From Paraglaciecola sp. 20A4 (GTDB taxonomy: Bacteria; Pseudomonadota; Gammaproteobacteria; Enterobacterales; Alteromonadaceae), in contig NZ_WTPY01000009.1 in assembly GCF_011378905.1 (NCBI RefSeq), positions 87,633 to 151,632 of the forward strand: a stretch of DNA of 64,000 nt, in the 5' to 3' direction. Under the pieces are notes generated by a model. That model was not told where the DNA came from, ran no database searches, and was given only the letters and a program-made list of their open reading frames with translations. Position 1 is the stretch's first letter. Each line of letters begins with the position of its first letter. Below are positions 1-8,765 of this stretch, piece after piece. Made by a program: the position numbers and the translations under genes.

Positions 1-300
1 TTCAATCAATATTATTAGCCTAATGCACACAACATACTCAAGCTAGCGCTAAATGACACCGGCCTTTTCGCCTCAGAGCGTATAATAAACGGCGTATAAC
101 GAATGGCGAATGGCAAGCGGGCACCTACATTTAAAGATAATACCCACCAAGCAGACTTATTATTCTTAAGCACCTTGCGCTATTTTTGACTGAACTAAAA
201 TAGTGGTGCATGCAGCTACCCCCCAAATAGATTAACTTGCTACCATAAGCACATATTGTATGGGCACTCATAAAGCTAAAAATACTAAGCAGAGGGATAA
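1..300. other. Non-coding stretch upstream of the first glycosyltransferase
   Basis: No convincing coding frame is visible here on either strand. It holds a short 7-bp-period array (78-119) and then AT-rich DNA leading to the ribosome binding site AGAGGGATA just before the ATG at 301. The promoter of the first gene must lie here or upstream of the window, but no -35/-10 pair stands out. Confidence 0.6.
78..119. repeat. Degenerate 7-bp tandem array, 6 units
   Basis: Read in register from 78, the units are GCGTATA, ATAAACG, GCGTATA, ACGAATG, GCGAATG and GCAAGCG. Unit 1 equals unit 3 exactly, and units 4 and 5 differ by one base. The 7-bp period is the same as in the longer array at 44291-44402, although the unit sequence differs. 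The array is short, so chance cannot be fully excluded. Confidence 0.5.
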
Positions 301-1449
301 ATGCGCGAGAACAAACCGGTGGTAGTCTTTGTTATCAATTCGCTTGGGCTAGGCGGCGCTGAACGCGCTCTGAGCAATATTTTGCAGACTGCTCCACAAC
401 AAGAAGAGTTTGATATTCATGTTGTGTTACTCGACACTGAAAAAGAAAACAGAGTGCTGCCCGAATTTGTCACCGTGCACAGACTAGACAGTCGCCGATC
501 GTTGATGCGCAGCATCTATTTGTTATCACGAAAACTATCCCAGCTTAAACCTACCGTATGTGTGAGTCTGCTCGTTCGCTCAAATGTGGCAAATGTGATA
601 GTCAATCGCTTGCTTAACCGTCGCCCCGCTATTATTTGTGAACGCATGCACTTAAGCTCTCATTTGGCCCTACAGTTCTCTGGTGCAAAGTTGAAATTAA
701 GTAAAATGATACCCAGCTTACTTTATCGCTTTGCCAGCCAAGCACTTGGGGTATCAACCGGCGTCACAAACGACTTAGTACAGAATTTCAGTGTACCAAA
801 AGAAAAAACCCTGACCATATTCAACCCCTACAACCTTACACAAATATGCCAAGATGGTGAAAAGCCCAATGAACTTGCGCTGCAACGCCAATACATAGTG
901 GCAGTGGGTCGATTAACGAAAAGCAAAAACTTCACTGACCTTATCAAAGGTTATTGCGAATCGAATTGCCCTTACGACTTGGTTATTTTAGGAGACGGCG
1001 AAAAGCATGCACGCGCAGAGTTACAAACGCTAATTGACGCAATGGGCGTAAGTGAAAAGGTGCATCTAGCTGGTTATGCTAAAAATCCGTTTTCGGTCAT
1101 GAAAAATGCTGAATTTTATATCTCTGCATCCCTTAATGAAGGATTTCCCAATGCGATGTTAGAAGCCATGGTATTAGGCTTACCTGTGGTGGCATCAAAC
1201 TGCGAATCAGGGCCAGCAGAAATCTTAGCCAATGATAACGAATTACATATTAGTAGTATGTATCGCGCTAAGTACGGCTTACTGGTGCCCATAAAATCGG
1301 TCACCAGCTTAACGTCTGCCATTAATGAAATGAGCAACGCTGAAACACAATTACACTATGCGCAAATGTCACTTCTGCGCAGTAAAGACTTCGAGATACA
1401 TAAGATAGCCAACGAATATTGGCAGAATTTTCGCTCGTTTATGTCATGA
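301..1449 (+). CDS. GT4 family glycosyltransferase (EPS synthesis)
   Basis: A 382-residue retaining GT-B glycosyltransferase of family GT4, expected to act at the cytoplasmic membrane on the growing lipid-linked EPS repeat unit. The N-terminal nucleotide-fold motif GLGGAER is at about residues 16-22. The C-terminal domain has the VAVGRLTKSKNF donor-site strand (about residue 200) and the acidic EGFPNAMLEAM motif from about residue 280. Length is normal for the family. The ATG follows an AGAGGG site. It converges with the next gene 26 bp away. It is clearly similar to the gene at 25527-26684 (shared GGAER and ESGPAEIL blocks), so the two are likely paralogues. Donor and acceptor sugars cannot be read from the sequence. 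Confidence 0.85.
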   Translation: MRENKPVVVFVINSLGLGGAERALSNILQTAPQQEEFDIHVVLLDTEKENRVLPEFVTVHRLDSRRSLMRSIYLLSRKLSQLKPTVCVSLLVRSNVANVIVNRLLNRRPAIICERMHLSSHLALQFSGAKLKLSKMIPSLLYRFASQALGVSTGVTNDLVQNFSVPKEKTLTIFNPYNLTQICQDGEKPNELALQRQYIVAVGRLTKSKNFTDLIKGYCESNCPYDLVILGDGEKHARAELQTLIDAMGVSEKVHLAGYAKNPFSVMKNAEFYISASLNEGFPNAMLEAMVLGLPVVASNCESGPAEILANDNELHISSMYRAKYGLLVPIKSVTSLTSAINEMSNAETQLHYAQMSLLRSKDFEIHKIANEYWQNFRSFMS

Positions 1450-1475
1450 TTTATTATTAACAAAGGGGAAAACGG

Positions 1476-2582
1476 CTACAGTGCTTTATACAAAACCTTA
1501 TGTTTTTCAGCGTTAACAAGCCATGTATTTAAGCGTTGATAAGCAAACGCCTCTCGTGATTGATAAGCGTTAAAATCGTGCTGTTGCAGAATACTGGCTA
1601 TCGCATTGATGTCACCAATATTGAAAAAACACGCCTCAGGTAATTTGAATTCTCGGTGTGGTGGAATATCTGACAAGGCAATGGGCACACCAGCAGAAAG
1701 TGCTTCGGTCACCACTAAACAAAAACCTTCCATATGTGAAGGGTGAATAAACAACGCGGTATTGGTATACAATGTTTTGAGCCGCTCACCCGTTTGATAA
1801 CCCACAAAAATAATATTTTCAGACGCGTTTAACAGCAAATTTTTTGCATATTGCTCTGCGTGTATCCCTACCCCACATATAACCAATTTTTTAGTGGGTT
1901 GTTTAATTTGCTGATAAGCCGCAATTAATTCATGAAAACCTTTGGTTTCTTCAAGCCGACCTACCGCCAGAAAATAGCCTTCAGATGTGAGTGAAAATTC
2001 CCGTAAAATATCAGACTCATCAATGTGATCGGTGAAGTCTAATGACCCGCCATTTCGAATAGTGATATACCGCGAGGCATTGTTAGGGAAGCGTGTATCC
2101 AAATCATCTTTTATGGCCTGGCTGACGCAAATCACATAATGAGCATACCGACAGGCATTACGTTCGCCTTTAATTAAAAAAGCCCGCCCAAACCGGCCCC
2201 ACTTAGGCCGTTCGTAGTCAACAGCGTGGTGCGTTACTAATGTTTTAAAACCGAACAAGCGCGCCAGCGGTGCAAAAAAACCTGGGCCAATACCGTGTAA
2301 ATGCATAATTTTAGGGTGTATAAACAAGCGAGCGTAAATAATGGAAAACAGCGTATGCAGCAAGGTTTCTAGGCCTGAGATATCCAAGGAAGGAATATAT
2401 TTTAGGCTAAGCCCCGCATATTCCCGATGGGCTTTATCCACAGGCTTAACTCGAGTAAACAAGACAAAGGAATACTCTGGTGCTATTTTCAACAATTGCG
2501 GGTAAAGCTGAGCGCAAACGGTTTCAATTCCGCCAATGAAGTTAGGGATATTCCTTGCCCCAATTACGCACACTGTTGCCAT
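1476..2582 (-). CDS. GT4 family glycosyltransferase
   Basis: A 368-residue GT-B enzyme of family GT4. The start IGARNIPNFIGGIET is the variant glycine loop typical of the subgroup beginning 'GxRGIPxxxGGxE'. VTHHAVDYERPKWG follows around residue 118, the donor-domain block FLAVGRLEETKGFHELI around residue 205, and HMEGFCLVVTEALSAGVP around residue 280. The ATG at 2582 has a distant GGAG. The protein at 22365-23462 has the same order of motifs (GIESHCQQLYPRL, VTHHGADYDRQKW), so the two are probably paralogues. It faces away from the lipoprotein gene at 3048, with a 465-bp divergent region between them. The sugar transferred is unknown. Confidence 0.85.
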   Translation of the reverse strand: MATVCVIGARNIPNFIGGIETVCAQLYPQLLKIAPEYSFVLFTRVKPVDKAHREYAGLSLKYIPSLDISGLETLLHTLFSIIYARLFIHPKIMHLHGIGPGFFAPLARLFGFKTLVTHHAVDYERPKWGRFGRAFLIKGERNACRYAHYVICVSQAIKDDLDTRFPNNASRYITIRNGGSLDFTDHIDESDILREFSLTSEGYFLAVGRLEETKGFHELIAAYQQIKQPTKKLVICGVGIHAEQYAKNLLLNASENIIFVGYQTGERLKTLYTNTALFIHPSHMEGFCLVVTEALSAGVPIALSDIPPHREFKLPEACFFNIGDINAIASILQQHDFNAYQSREAFAYQRLNTWLVNAEKHKVLYKAL

Positions 2583-3047
2583 TTAAGTTGGTACTCCATT
2601 ACTGCAAAACGTCATCATTATTTTATGATGAATTATTTTATGATGGTTGTTCAGACTCATGTGCTTAATGAGTACACATAGTCAAACCGACTAGCGCAAA
2701 AATATTAACATAATCAAAACAGCAATATGATATCAGTAAGCAGTATTTTATTACTGCGATTTTTTGCTAAATCATTGAAAAATAAATGCCTAATATAAGT
2801 TCGTGAGCAACACGAGAAACCTCATAATTTCATTTCAGTGCATTTATTGAATCGAAAACGCTAAAAATTTAAGTTACAAAAGACTAACGATTAGCACACA
2901 AAAACGCAACAAAGGTAAATTTTACACCCTAACAATAATATTAACTTATACTAACTTCATGCAAGTCAACGAATGTACGTTGCTTTGTTAAATGCCCCTT
3001 GTCACACTCACGCTCTCGCAGTTTTTAAGTAACCCACAGGAGTACTT
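2583..3047. other. Divergent AT-rich promoter region
   Basis: This 465-bp gap separates two divergent genes and should hold both promoters. It is strongly AT-rich. A 14-bp direct repeat occurs near the left end (2617-2645). No open frame of note is present and I could not assign a -35/-10 pair with confidence. Confidence 0.5.
2617..2645. repeat. 14-bp direct repeat, two copies 15 bp apart
   Basis: The sequence ATTATTTTATGATG occurs at 2617-2630 and again at 2632-2645. The first copy is preceded by CATC, giving a CATCAT..ATGATG inverted symmetry. It lies 35-65 bp upstream of the minus-strand glycosyltransferase start, a position suited to a regulator site, but no regulator is identified. Confidence 0.5.
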
Positions 3048-5633
3048 ATGCAAGCCAATCTTAGTTCGAACATACGCAGTAAAAGCCGTATTTTATTCGT
3101 TATATTCCTACTTATTGGGCTAACCAGTTGCTCTATTTTTTACGCACCAGTTAAAGAGCCTGCACAACAGCCTAGTCAATATTTGTTACACGAGATAAAC
3201 AAGAAGCAGCTAACCTCAACGGCACAATTACTTCCCTTCTTTAAAGAAAAAAACATACTAAAAGCGCTGCCCAAAAACACTAAAAAAGCATTAAAAAAAC
3301 ATCCTAAAATAGCGGCTGATTTATTACTAACCATGAGTAAAAGCACAGACTCACAGCAAGGTGCAATTCAACTAATAGAACGCCAGAAAAAACAGCAAAG
3401 CAACTATATTTATGTTGCGCTTACTCTATTTCCCATTGACGGTTATCGTCTAGCAGAAAAGCTGGCTCAGAGCGATAAGATCAGGAATGACACGATCACT
3501 AACGCAAGTTTGCGCGCGGGCTTCGACCCAGCACTGATATTCCCTGCGACAGCAGCAAATGATGAGGAATATCGTATTGTGCCCCTTATGGAGTCGGCCA
3601 GTATCACCTTGTACAACCAAACTCAAAATAGCGCAGCTGAAATACAATTCAAAGCCCAAGGTGAAAGTGACTGGCAGCCTGGTTTAGCCCTTCAATGGGA
3701 GCCAATACAAGGGGCGTTATCAGGTTCAATTGTCTATTTACAACCAGACACTGACTACACAATAAAAGTTACCCTTAGTGAAAACAGCGAATTACTATCG
3801 GTACAAGAGTATAGCTTTACCACCCGAGCCGAAGCGCCCCCCATTGACCCGAGTAAAATCTACTATTTAAGCGACATATATCAAGGTGGTCAGCTCAACC
3901 TAGAAGCACTGGGCATTGAAGGCAGCGCAACCGGCTGGGCAAAAATCATCGGCGATGGCGTGACGGTGCAGGCTAATGAAAACGATAATTCAGCCATTTA
4001 TATCGGTCGCCAAAACTATGTCATGCTAGAAAATATCAACACTAAGGGCGGCGAACGCTATGGGATACAAGGCTATAAAACACATCACGTGTGGATAAAG
4101 GGCTGCGATATATCAGCTTATGGCCGCGTTGCCAACGAGTATCGTAACGGTAAGGGATACGACACTATCAACAATACAGGGTTAATTAACTACGACTCAG
4201 GTATTTATTTAGAACGCAGTGGCGTGGTCGTTATTGAAGACTGCGAAATACACTCCCCTAATGGTAAGGCCAACAGTTGGGAAGTCGGTCACCCTAGTGG
4301 CCCTAACGCCTTCTTAATATGGGGCAAACACGACACCGAAGCTTATAGCGGCCAATATATAGTGCGCAATAACCGTTTTTACGGCACGCCGGAAAATAGA
4401 TTTAATGATGTAATAGAGGGCCGGTCAAACTTCAAACGTTCTGGGGCATTTGTGCGCGACTCAGCTATTTATAACAACTACCTAGCTTATGCGAATGACG
4501 ACCTGATCGAAATCGATGGGGGCCAAGCCAATGTATTGGTTTACAACAACGAAATGACCCAAGGCTACTGTGGAATCAGTACCGCCCCCAATACAATTGG
4601 TCCCAGTTATATATTCCATAACTACATTCACGACTTAGGTGACGAACGAGGCAAAGAGTGGACGGCCATTAAAATGGGCGGCATCATGACTCGCCCAGCA
4701 GGTATCACTAACGTCTTCGAAAACCTTATTATCACAAATCGCAATGCTATTGCCGCCTCAAAGGTCGATAACGACGATACGTTTTGGGTCAACGCGGTGA
4801 ATAATATCTTTATTACTCGGGATTATGGCAGTCAAGTGGGTTACGGTATTTACGACAAGCAACTTTATGCCCAATCCACTTTTAAGAATAATGTTATATA
4901 CAACACAGACGTCGACACTCCTGTGGTAAAAGCCACAATAGGGGATGATTTCTATCACCCGATGTCAGAACAACCTGAAGAAATCAATGCTATCACTCAG
5001 GCAGGTGCTGCCTATCAACTCAATATTGATCAGCGTTTTGTTATTCCCAATTTTTCACTTGTGCAAAGTACCAATGCCACCGCCGACGCGCTGGCCCAAG
5101 AAACCTCGGCTGATAATTCACCTGCGCCCATCTATCTTAATGCAGCTGAAGTCTCGTCTTTTGACAATCAAGATAGCCAAGGTAATTATGAGATTACCCC
5201 AGAGGGTTCGCACATCACCCTTTACGGGAATACGTGGAAAAGCCTTACCCACAGCGACATCATCAGCCCCGACACCATGGTAGATGTTGATGTCACCCAT
5301 AACGGACTAGGGGAAATTATTGGTATGGGGTTCGAAACCGATAATGCGTTAACCAATTGGCGCTTGTTCAAGTTTTTCGGTAGCCAGGCATGGCAAGAAA
5401 ATGGGCCAAAAAGCACACAGATCAATATCACAGAAACACTTACCTTTAATTTAGGCCAATTTGTTACCGGCTCCATCAATCGGTTAGTCTTTACCTTGGA
5501 TGACGATGATAGCCAAGGCTCAGTCGTGCCTCAAGTTACGTTCGGCAATATTAAAATATACGAGCCAATCACTGAGCCAGACGTCGCTGGGGCGTATGAG
5601 GATACAAAGGTTATGGTAGGCGTCGTACAATAG
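3048..5633 (+). CDS. Outer-membrane lipoprotein with right-handed beta-helix; possible polysaccharide lyase
   Basis: An 861-residue secreted protein. Residues 1-28 form a lipoprotein signal with lipobox LTSC (Cys28) followed by Ser, which favours outer-membrane retention. A short fibronectin-III-like strand pattern ends near residue 260 (YTIKVTLSENSE, then FTTRAE). The centre (about 310-640) has repeating asparagine- and glycine-rich strands such as YGIQGYKTHHVWIKGCDIS and IYNNYLAYANDDLIEIDGG, characteristic of right-handed parallel beta-helix folds found in polysaccharide lyases and some glycosidases. A C-terminal beta-sandwich-like region (about 715-845) may bind carbohydrate. The start has GGAG five bases upstream. 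Its place in an EPS locus suggests that it trims or releases the polymer. Catalytic residues and family could not be assigned; PL6 or a similar family is a guess. Confidence 0.65.
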   Translation: MQANLSSNIRSKSRILFVIFLLIGLTSCSIFYAPVKEPAQQPSQYLLHEINKKQLTSTAQLLPFFKEKNILKALPKNTKKALKKHPKIAADLLLTMSKSTDSQQGAIQLIERQKKQQSNYIYVALTLFPIDGYRLAEKLAQSDKIRNDTITNASLRAGFDPALIFPATAANDEEYRIVPLMESASITLYNQTQNSAAEIQFKAQGESDWQPGLALQWEPIQGALSGSIVYLQPDTDYTIKVTLSENSELLSVQEYSFTTRAEAPPIDPSKIYYLSDIYQGGQLNLEALGIEGSATGWAKIIGDGVTVQANENDNSAIYIGRQNYVMLENINTKGGERYGIQGYKTHHVWIKGCDISAYGRVANEYRNGKGYDTINNTGLINYDSGIYLERSGVVVIEDCEIHSPNGKANSWEVGHPSGPNAFLIWGKHDTEAYSGQYIVRNNRFYGTPENRFNDVIEGRSNFKRSGAFVRDSAIYNNYLAYANDDLIEIDGGQANVLVYNNEMTQGYCGISTAPNTIGPSYIFHNYIHDLGDERGKEWTAIKMGGIMTRPAGITNVFENLIITNRNAIAASKVDNDDTFWVNAVNNIFITRDYGSQVGYGIYDKQLYAQSTFKNNVIYNTDVDTPVVKATIGDDFYHPMSEQPEEINAITQAGAAYQLNIDQRFVIPNFSLVQSTNATADALAQETSADNSPAPIYLNAAEVSSFDNQDSQGNYEITPEGSHITLYGNTWKSLTHSDIISPDTMVDVDVTHNGLGEIIGMGFETDNALTNWRLFKFFGSQAWQENGPKSTQINITETLTFNLGQFVTGSINRLVFTLDDDDSQGSVVPQVTFGNIKIYEPITEPDVAGAYEDTKVMVGVVQ

Positions 5634-5681
5634 ATACTTAAGCTTTATTTGACGAGCTTATGGTAAATAATCTGGCACTAA

Positions 5682-5738
5682 AATCGGCTAATCAACGCAT
5701 CATATTCACTAAATAGCCGATTCTTGTTTTCTTTTTAT
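5682..5738 (+). terminator. Probable terminator after the beta-helix gene
   Basis: The arms AATCGGCTA (5682-5690) and TAGCCGATT (5714-5722) are perfectly complementary across a 23-nt loop, and a T-rich tract (CTTGTTTTCTTTTTATTT) follows. The long loop makes it less than ideal, but the position 50 bp after the stop codon fits. Confidence 0.55.
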
Positions 5739-5753
5739 TTGGTCAATAATTAA

Positions 5754-6476
5754 TCACGGGTAAATAATTCCTAATTTTTTCAAATTAAAAAAACACCTAA
5801 GCTTATTATGAATGACAGTAGCAGAGCGTCTTATCAGTAAATACGTCATAGCGGATAAGAAAATAAAACTGGAATAAGGGGAGTTAACAATATTAAGTCG
5901 AGTATCTGAGATGATAAAAGACTCAAATGTCCCTCGGCCAAGAAAATTTTGATATTGCGCCGTTTCGTCTTCAAAATCTAACGATGCAGAAATAAATCGA
6001 GGTTCTTCATTAGCCAAATTAAATCCATATAAATCGTCTAACGATGTGCCAGTAAATAATTGCCCATCTTCCTGCTGAATGTTAAACAGCATAGAGTAAA
6101 CGTCGACCCCTGCTATTTTCATGTCGAGTGCTATATCAAGGAAAAAACAGTCGCATCCTGAATTATCAAAAATTCTCAAAGTAAAATCTTTACCAGAAAG
6201 TGATATTTGGTTCCCATCTATAAAAAATTCCGAAGCTAAGCCTAAATATCCTGAAAACTCACCTCTCTTTATGGTTGGATCCATATCAATGAGGAGTGGA
6301 TCAATTTGCAGCAATCCATTGATTTTTTCAACTTTTTCATTAAGTGGGAAGCTAAATTGCCAATCATCCGAATAGGTAGAAGAGAAGCTAATCATAGCGG
6401 CATTAGCTTTTACGGTATAACAGGTTATAGAAAAACAAAGTAACGTGAATAAAATCAGTCTGTTATAAATTTTCAT
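5754..6476 (-). CDS. Secreted protein with PEP-CTERM-like C-terminus, unknown function
   Basis: A 240-residue protein I do not recognise. Residues 1-27 are a signal peptide (hydrophobic LILFTLLCFSIT, AXA-type end KANAA). The body is rich in aromatic and acidic residues (DDWQFSF, CDCFFLDIALD) and looks like a beta-rich secreted domain. Near the C-terminus a block IVNSPYSSFIFLSAMTYLLI is followed by RRS. This has the order short motif, hydrophobic helix, Arg cluster seen in PEP-CTERM sorting signals, but the Pro-Glu-Pro core is degenerate and about 22 residues follow. AAGGA lies seven bases before the ATG. It is convergent with the beta-helix lipoprotein. An exosortase would be needed for sorting, and none is in the window. 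Confidence 0.6.
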   Translation of the reverse strand: MKIYNRLILFTLLCFSITCYTVKANAAMISFSSTYSDDWQFSFPLNEKVEKINGLLQIDPLLIDMDPTIKRGEFSGYLGLASEFFIDGNQISLSGKDFTLRIFDNSGCDCFFLDIALDMKIAGVDVYSMLFNIQQEDGQLFTGTSLDDLYGFNLANEEPRFISASLDFEDETAQYQNFLGRGTFESFIISDTRLNIVNSPYSSFIFLSAMTYLLIRRSATVIHNKLRCFFNLKKLGIIYP

Positions 6477-7280
6477 AAATAAATCCTTTTTTATAAAATT
6501 GAGACATCTTAAAGCGTATTAACTGGCCTATTCCCTAAACCAGAGATAAGGACTTATGTTAAATAATAGCTCACTATCCTTGCACTAGAATTTATTTATG
6601 AGAATTCCAAAAGATTAATATGAGTAAAAGTATTATGACCAATTTAAACAAGAAGCTTTATGCCAATTAATTAAAAAACCAAACAAATAGCAGATACGCT
6701 TTCAAATGTAACCTGCTTCAAGCAATAGGTCTCGGTTAGAACAAAACCGGTCAGCGCCCTTGATGGTGTGCTTTTCATATGCCGTTAATTCAATATTTCG
6801 CCCCATAGTCGTGGCAGTAGCCGCATTGCCGGTTAGCAAGCTTTGCACACAAGTAGAAAATGCAGTTTAACTTACATTGTGAATATTGAGCGTGACAAGT
6901 GACAGAGTATTCTTCAAGATAGCATTTGCATTAATGGGATCAATTCATCAGTAATGTCTGGAGATTGCTCTAATCCTCAAATGCCCTGAATGTTCCGCAG
7001 TTTTAAATATCGTTGTAATTTGAATATATTATTTGTGGGGATACTTCAGACCCTGATCACAGTTGTAAGTTGACCTAGCCCCCATTTTTACCGGCTATTA
7101 AGACTAAACATTTATTTGGGGCTACATTAGGCGCTAACCTTCAAGTATGATTTCTTTAAATAGGCATCCTAATACGATTTTTTGCGGCATAAAGCTTGCT
7201 TTGGCATAGGCTCAGAATGTTAAACACGTTACAATGCCTCGCGCCAAAACCATTGTTACTTTAAGGGACTAAAATACACC
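6477..7280. other. 800-bp gap containing a decayed insertion sequence
   Basis: No intact gene is present. The left half carries a minus-strand transposase remnant (6702-6935). To its right, TTGTGGGGATACTTCAG (7033-7049) could be the old element end. A further short inverted repeat pairs TAGCCCC (7076-7082) with GGGGCTA (7118-7124). The right end should contain the promoter of the MBOAT gene, whose ribosome site is TAAGGGA before 7281. Confidence 0.55.
6702..6935 (-). pseudogene. Remnant of IS4-family (IS10-like) transposase N-terminus
   Basis: The minus strand reads, from about 6935 down to a TGA at 6702-6704, a frame with NAILKNTLSLVTLNIHNVS, a stop (TAA at 6867-6869), then TAFSTCVQSLLTGNAATATT, MGRNIELTAYEKHTIKGADR and FCSNRDLLLEAGY. 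The pattern 'GRN...KH.IK..DR...N..L' is the N-terminal signature of IS10/IS4-type transposases. Only about 75 codons remain of an enzyme normally near 400 residues, and the DDE catalytic domain is absent. It is therefore a relic of an old insertion at the edge of the EPS locus. Confidence 0.7.
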
Positions 7281-8747
7281 ATGTTGTTTAATTCACACGA
7301 ATTTATTTTCTTATTTCTGCCCCTTTGTCTTTGCGGCTATTTCTTAATTTCTAAGCTCGGGGCTAGAGCCGCTATTAGTTTTTTAGTACTAGCATCGCTG
7401 GGCTTTTACGCTTGGTGGAAGGCCGAATATCTTGTATTGATTATTATTTCGATATTATTTAATTTTGGTTGGGCTAGGTGCATCGATGTCGTCAATCGAC
7501 GCTATCAAAAATGGGCGAAATTTACCCTTGGCATTGGCGTAACACTTAACCTGATTGCACTTTGCTATTACAAATACACCAACTTTTTAGTCGACCAATT
7601 TAACTGGCTAGCTAATACGGATTACTTTGTGGCAAAAATTGCCTTGCCTTTGGCAATTTCGTTTTTTACCTTTCAACAAATTGCCTATTTGGTTGATACC
7701 TACCGCAAAGAAATAAACGAACATAGCTTCTTGCGTTACTGCCTATTCGTGACCTTTTTCCCGCAATTGATTGCCGGCCCCATAGTTCACCATAAAGAAA
7801 TGCTGCCGCAATTTGAGCGCAACGAAACCTTTAAACCCCATGCCCTTAATTTTGCCCTTGGTTTGACCCTATTCAGCATTGGTATATTCAAAAAAGTAGT
7901 GTTTGCTGACAATGCCGCCATTTTCGCTACGCCTGTATTTAACGCCGCGGATGCAGGTAGCAGTGTGACCTTTATTGAAGCTTGGTTAGGCACCTCGGCT
8001 TATACTTTACAACTGTATTTTGATTTTTCTGGTTACACCGATATGGCATTGGGCTTAGCCATGCTGTTTGGTATTCGTTTGCCAGACAACTTTAATTCCC
8101 CCTACAAATCTCACAGTATTGTGGATTTTTGGCGGCGCTGGCATATCACCCTAAGCCGCTTTTTACGGGACTATTTATACATATCTTTAGGCGGTAACCG
8201 CAAAGGTAAGAGCCGTCGTTACGTTAATTTAATGGCGACTATGGTGCTAGGCGGTATATGGCACGGCGCCGGCTGGAACTTTATGATTTGGGGTTTCTTA
8301 CACGGCAGCTATTTGGTGGTTAATCACTGGTGGACGGCCACTAGGGCGCGTTTTTTTGCCACGCCGATCGGAAAAATTGAAAATGCGGCCTATTGGGCAC
8401 TTACTATGTTAGCGGTCATGGTGGCATGGGTATTTTTTAGAGCCGAAACGACCGAAGGAGCCTTTAACATATTTAATGCAATGGCTGCGGTCGATTTGAA
8501 CGAGCCTTTCAAAGGTACGTTGTTTTATACAACAAAAGCGATTGTCGTTTGTACTTTACTTTTCATCATTGCTATTTTCTGTCCAAATTCAGGGCAGCTC
8601 ACACGGTATGTAGAGGAACGACTTACCCAACCACCGGTCGATAAACCTTGGTTAACATTTGGCCCGGCTATGGTCTCAGCGGTTGGTTTTGTCATCTCAG
8701 TGGGCCTGATTGGTCAGTTATCTGAATTTTTGTATTTTAATTTTTAA
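7281..8747 (+). CDS. MBOAT family O-acyltransferase (AlgI/DltB-like)
   Basis: A 488-residue polytopic membrane protein. It has about ten hydrophobic segments and the family hallmarks: RRWHITLSRFLRDYLYISLG (about 288-307) and the catalytic-His region GGIWHGAGWNFMIWGFLHG (about 329-347). AlgI-type proteins pass acyl groups, usually acetyl, across the inner membrane for O-acylation of an extracytoplasmic polysaccharide. The start has TAAGGGA upstream. The SGNH-like protein that follows 18 bp later is the expected partner, as in AlgI/AlgJ or PatA/PatB pairs. The acyl donor and acceptor polymer are inferred from context only. Confidence 0.9.
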   Translation: MLFNSHEFIFLFLPLCLCGYFLISKLGARAAISFLVLASLGFYAWWKAEYLVLIIISILFNFGWARCIDVVNRRYQKWAKFTLGIGVTLNLIALCYYKYTNFLVDQFNWLANTDYFVAKIALPLAISFFTFQQIAYLVDTYRKEINEHSFLRYCLFVTFFPQLIAGPIVHHKEMLPQFERNETFKPHALNFALGLTLFSIGIFKKVVFADNAAIFATPVFNAADAGSSVTFIEAWLGTSAYTLQLYFDFSGYTDMALGLAMLFGIRLPDNFNSPYKSHSIVDFWRRWHITLSRFLRDYLYISLGGNRKGKSRRYVNLMATMVLGGIWHGAGWNFMIWGFLHGSYLVVNHWWTATRARFFATPIGKIENAAYWALTMLAVMVAWVFFRAETTEGAFNIFNAMAAVDLNEPFKGTLFYTTKAIVVCTLLFIIAIFCPNSGQLTRYVEERLTQPPVDKPWLTFGPAMVSAVGFVISVGLIGQLSEFLYFNF

Positions 8748-8765
8748 CGGGCCGTATCAATTTTT

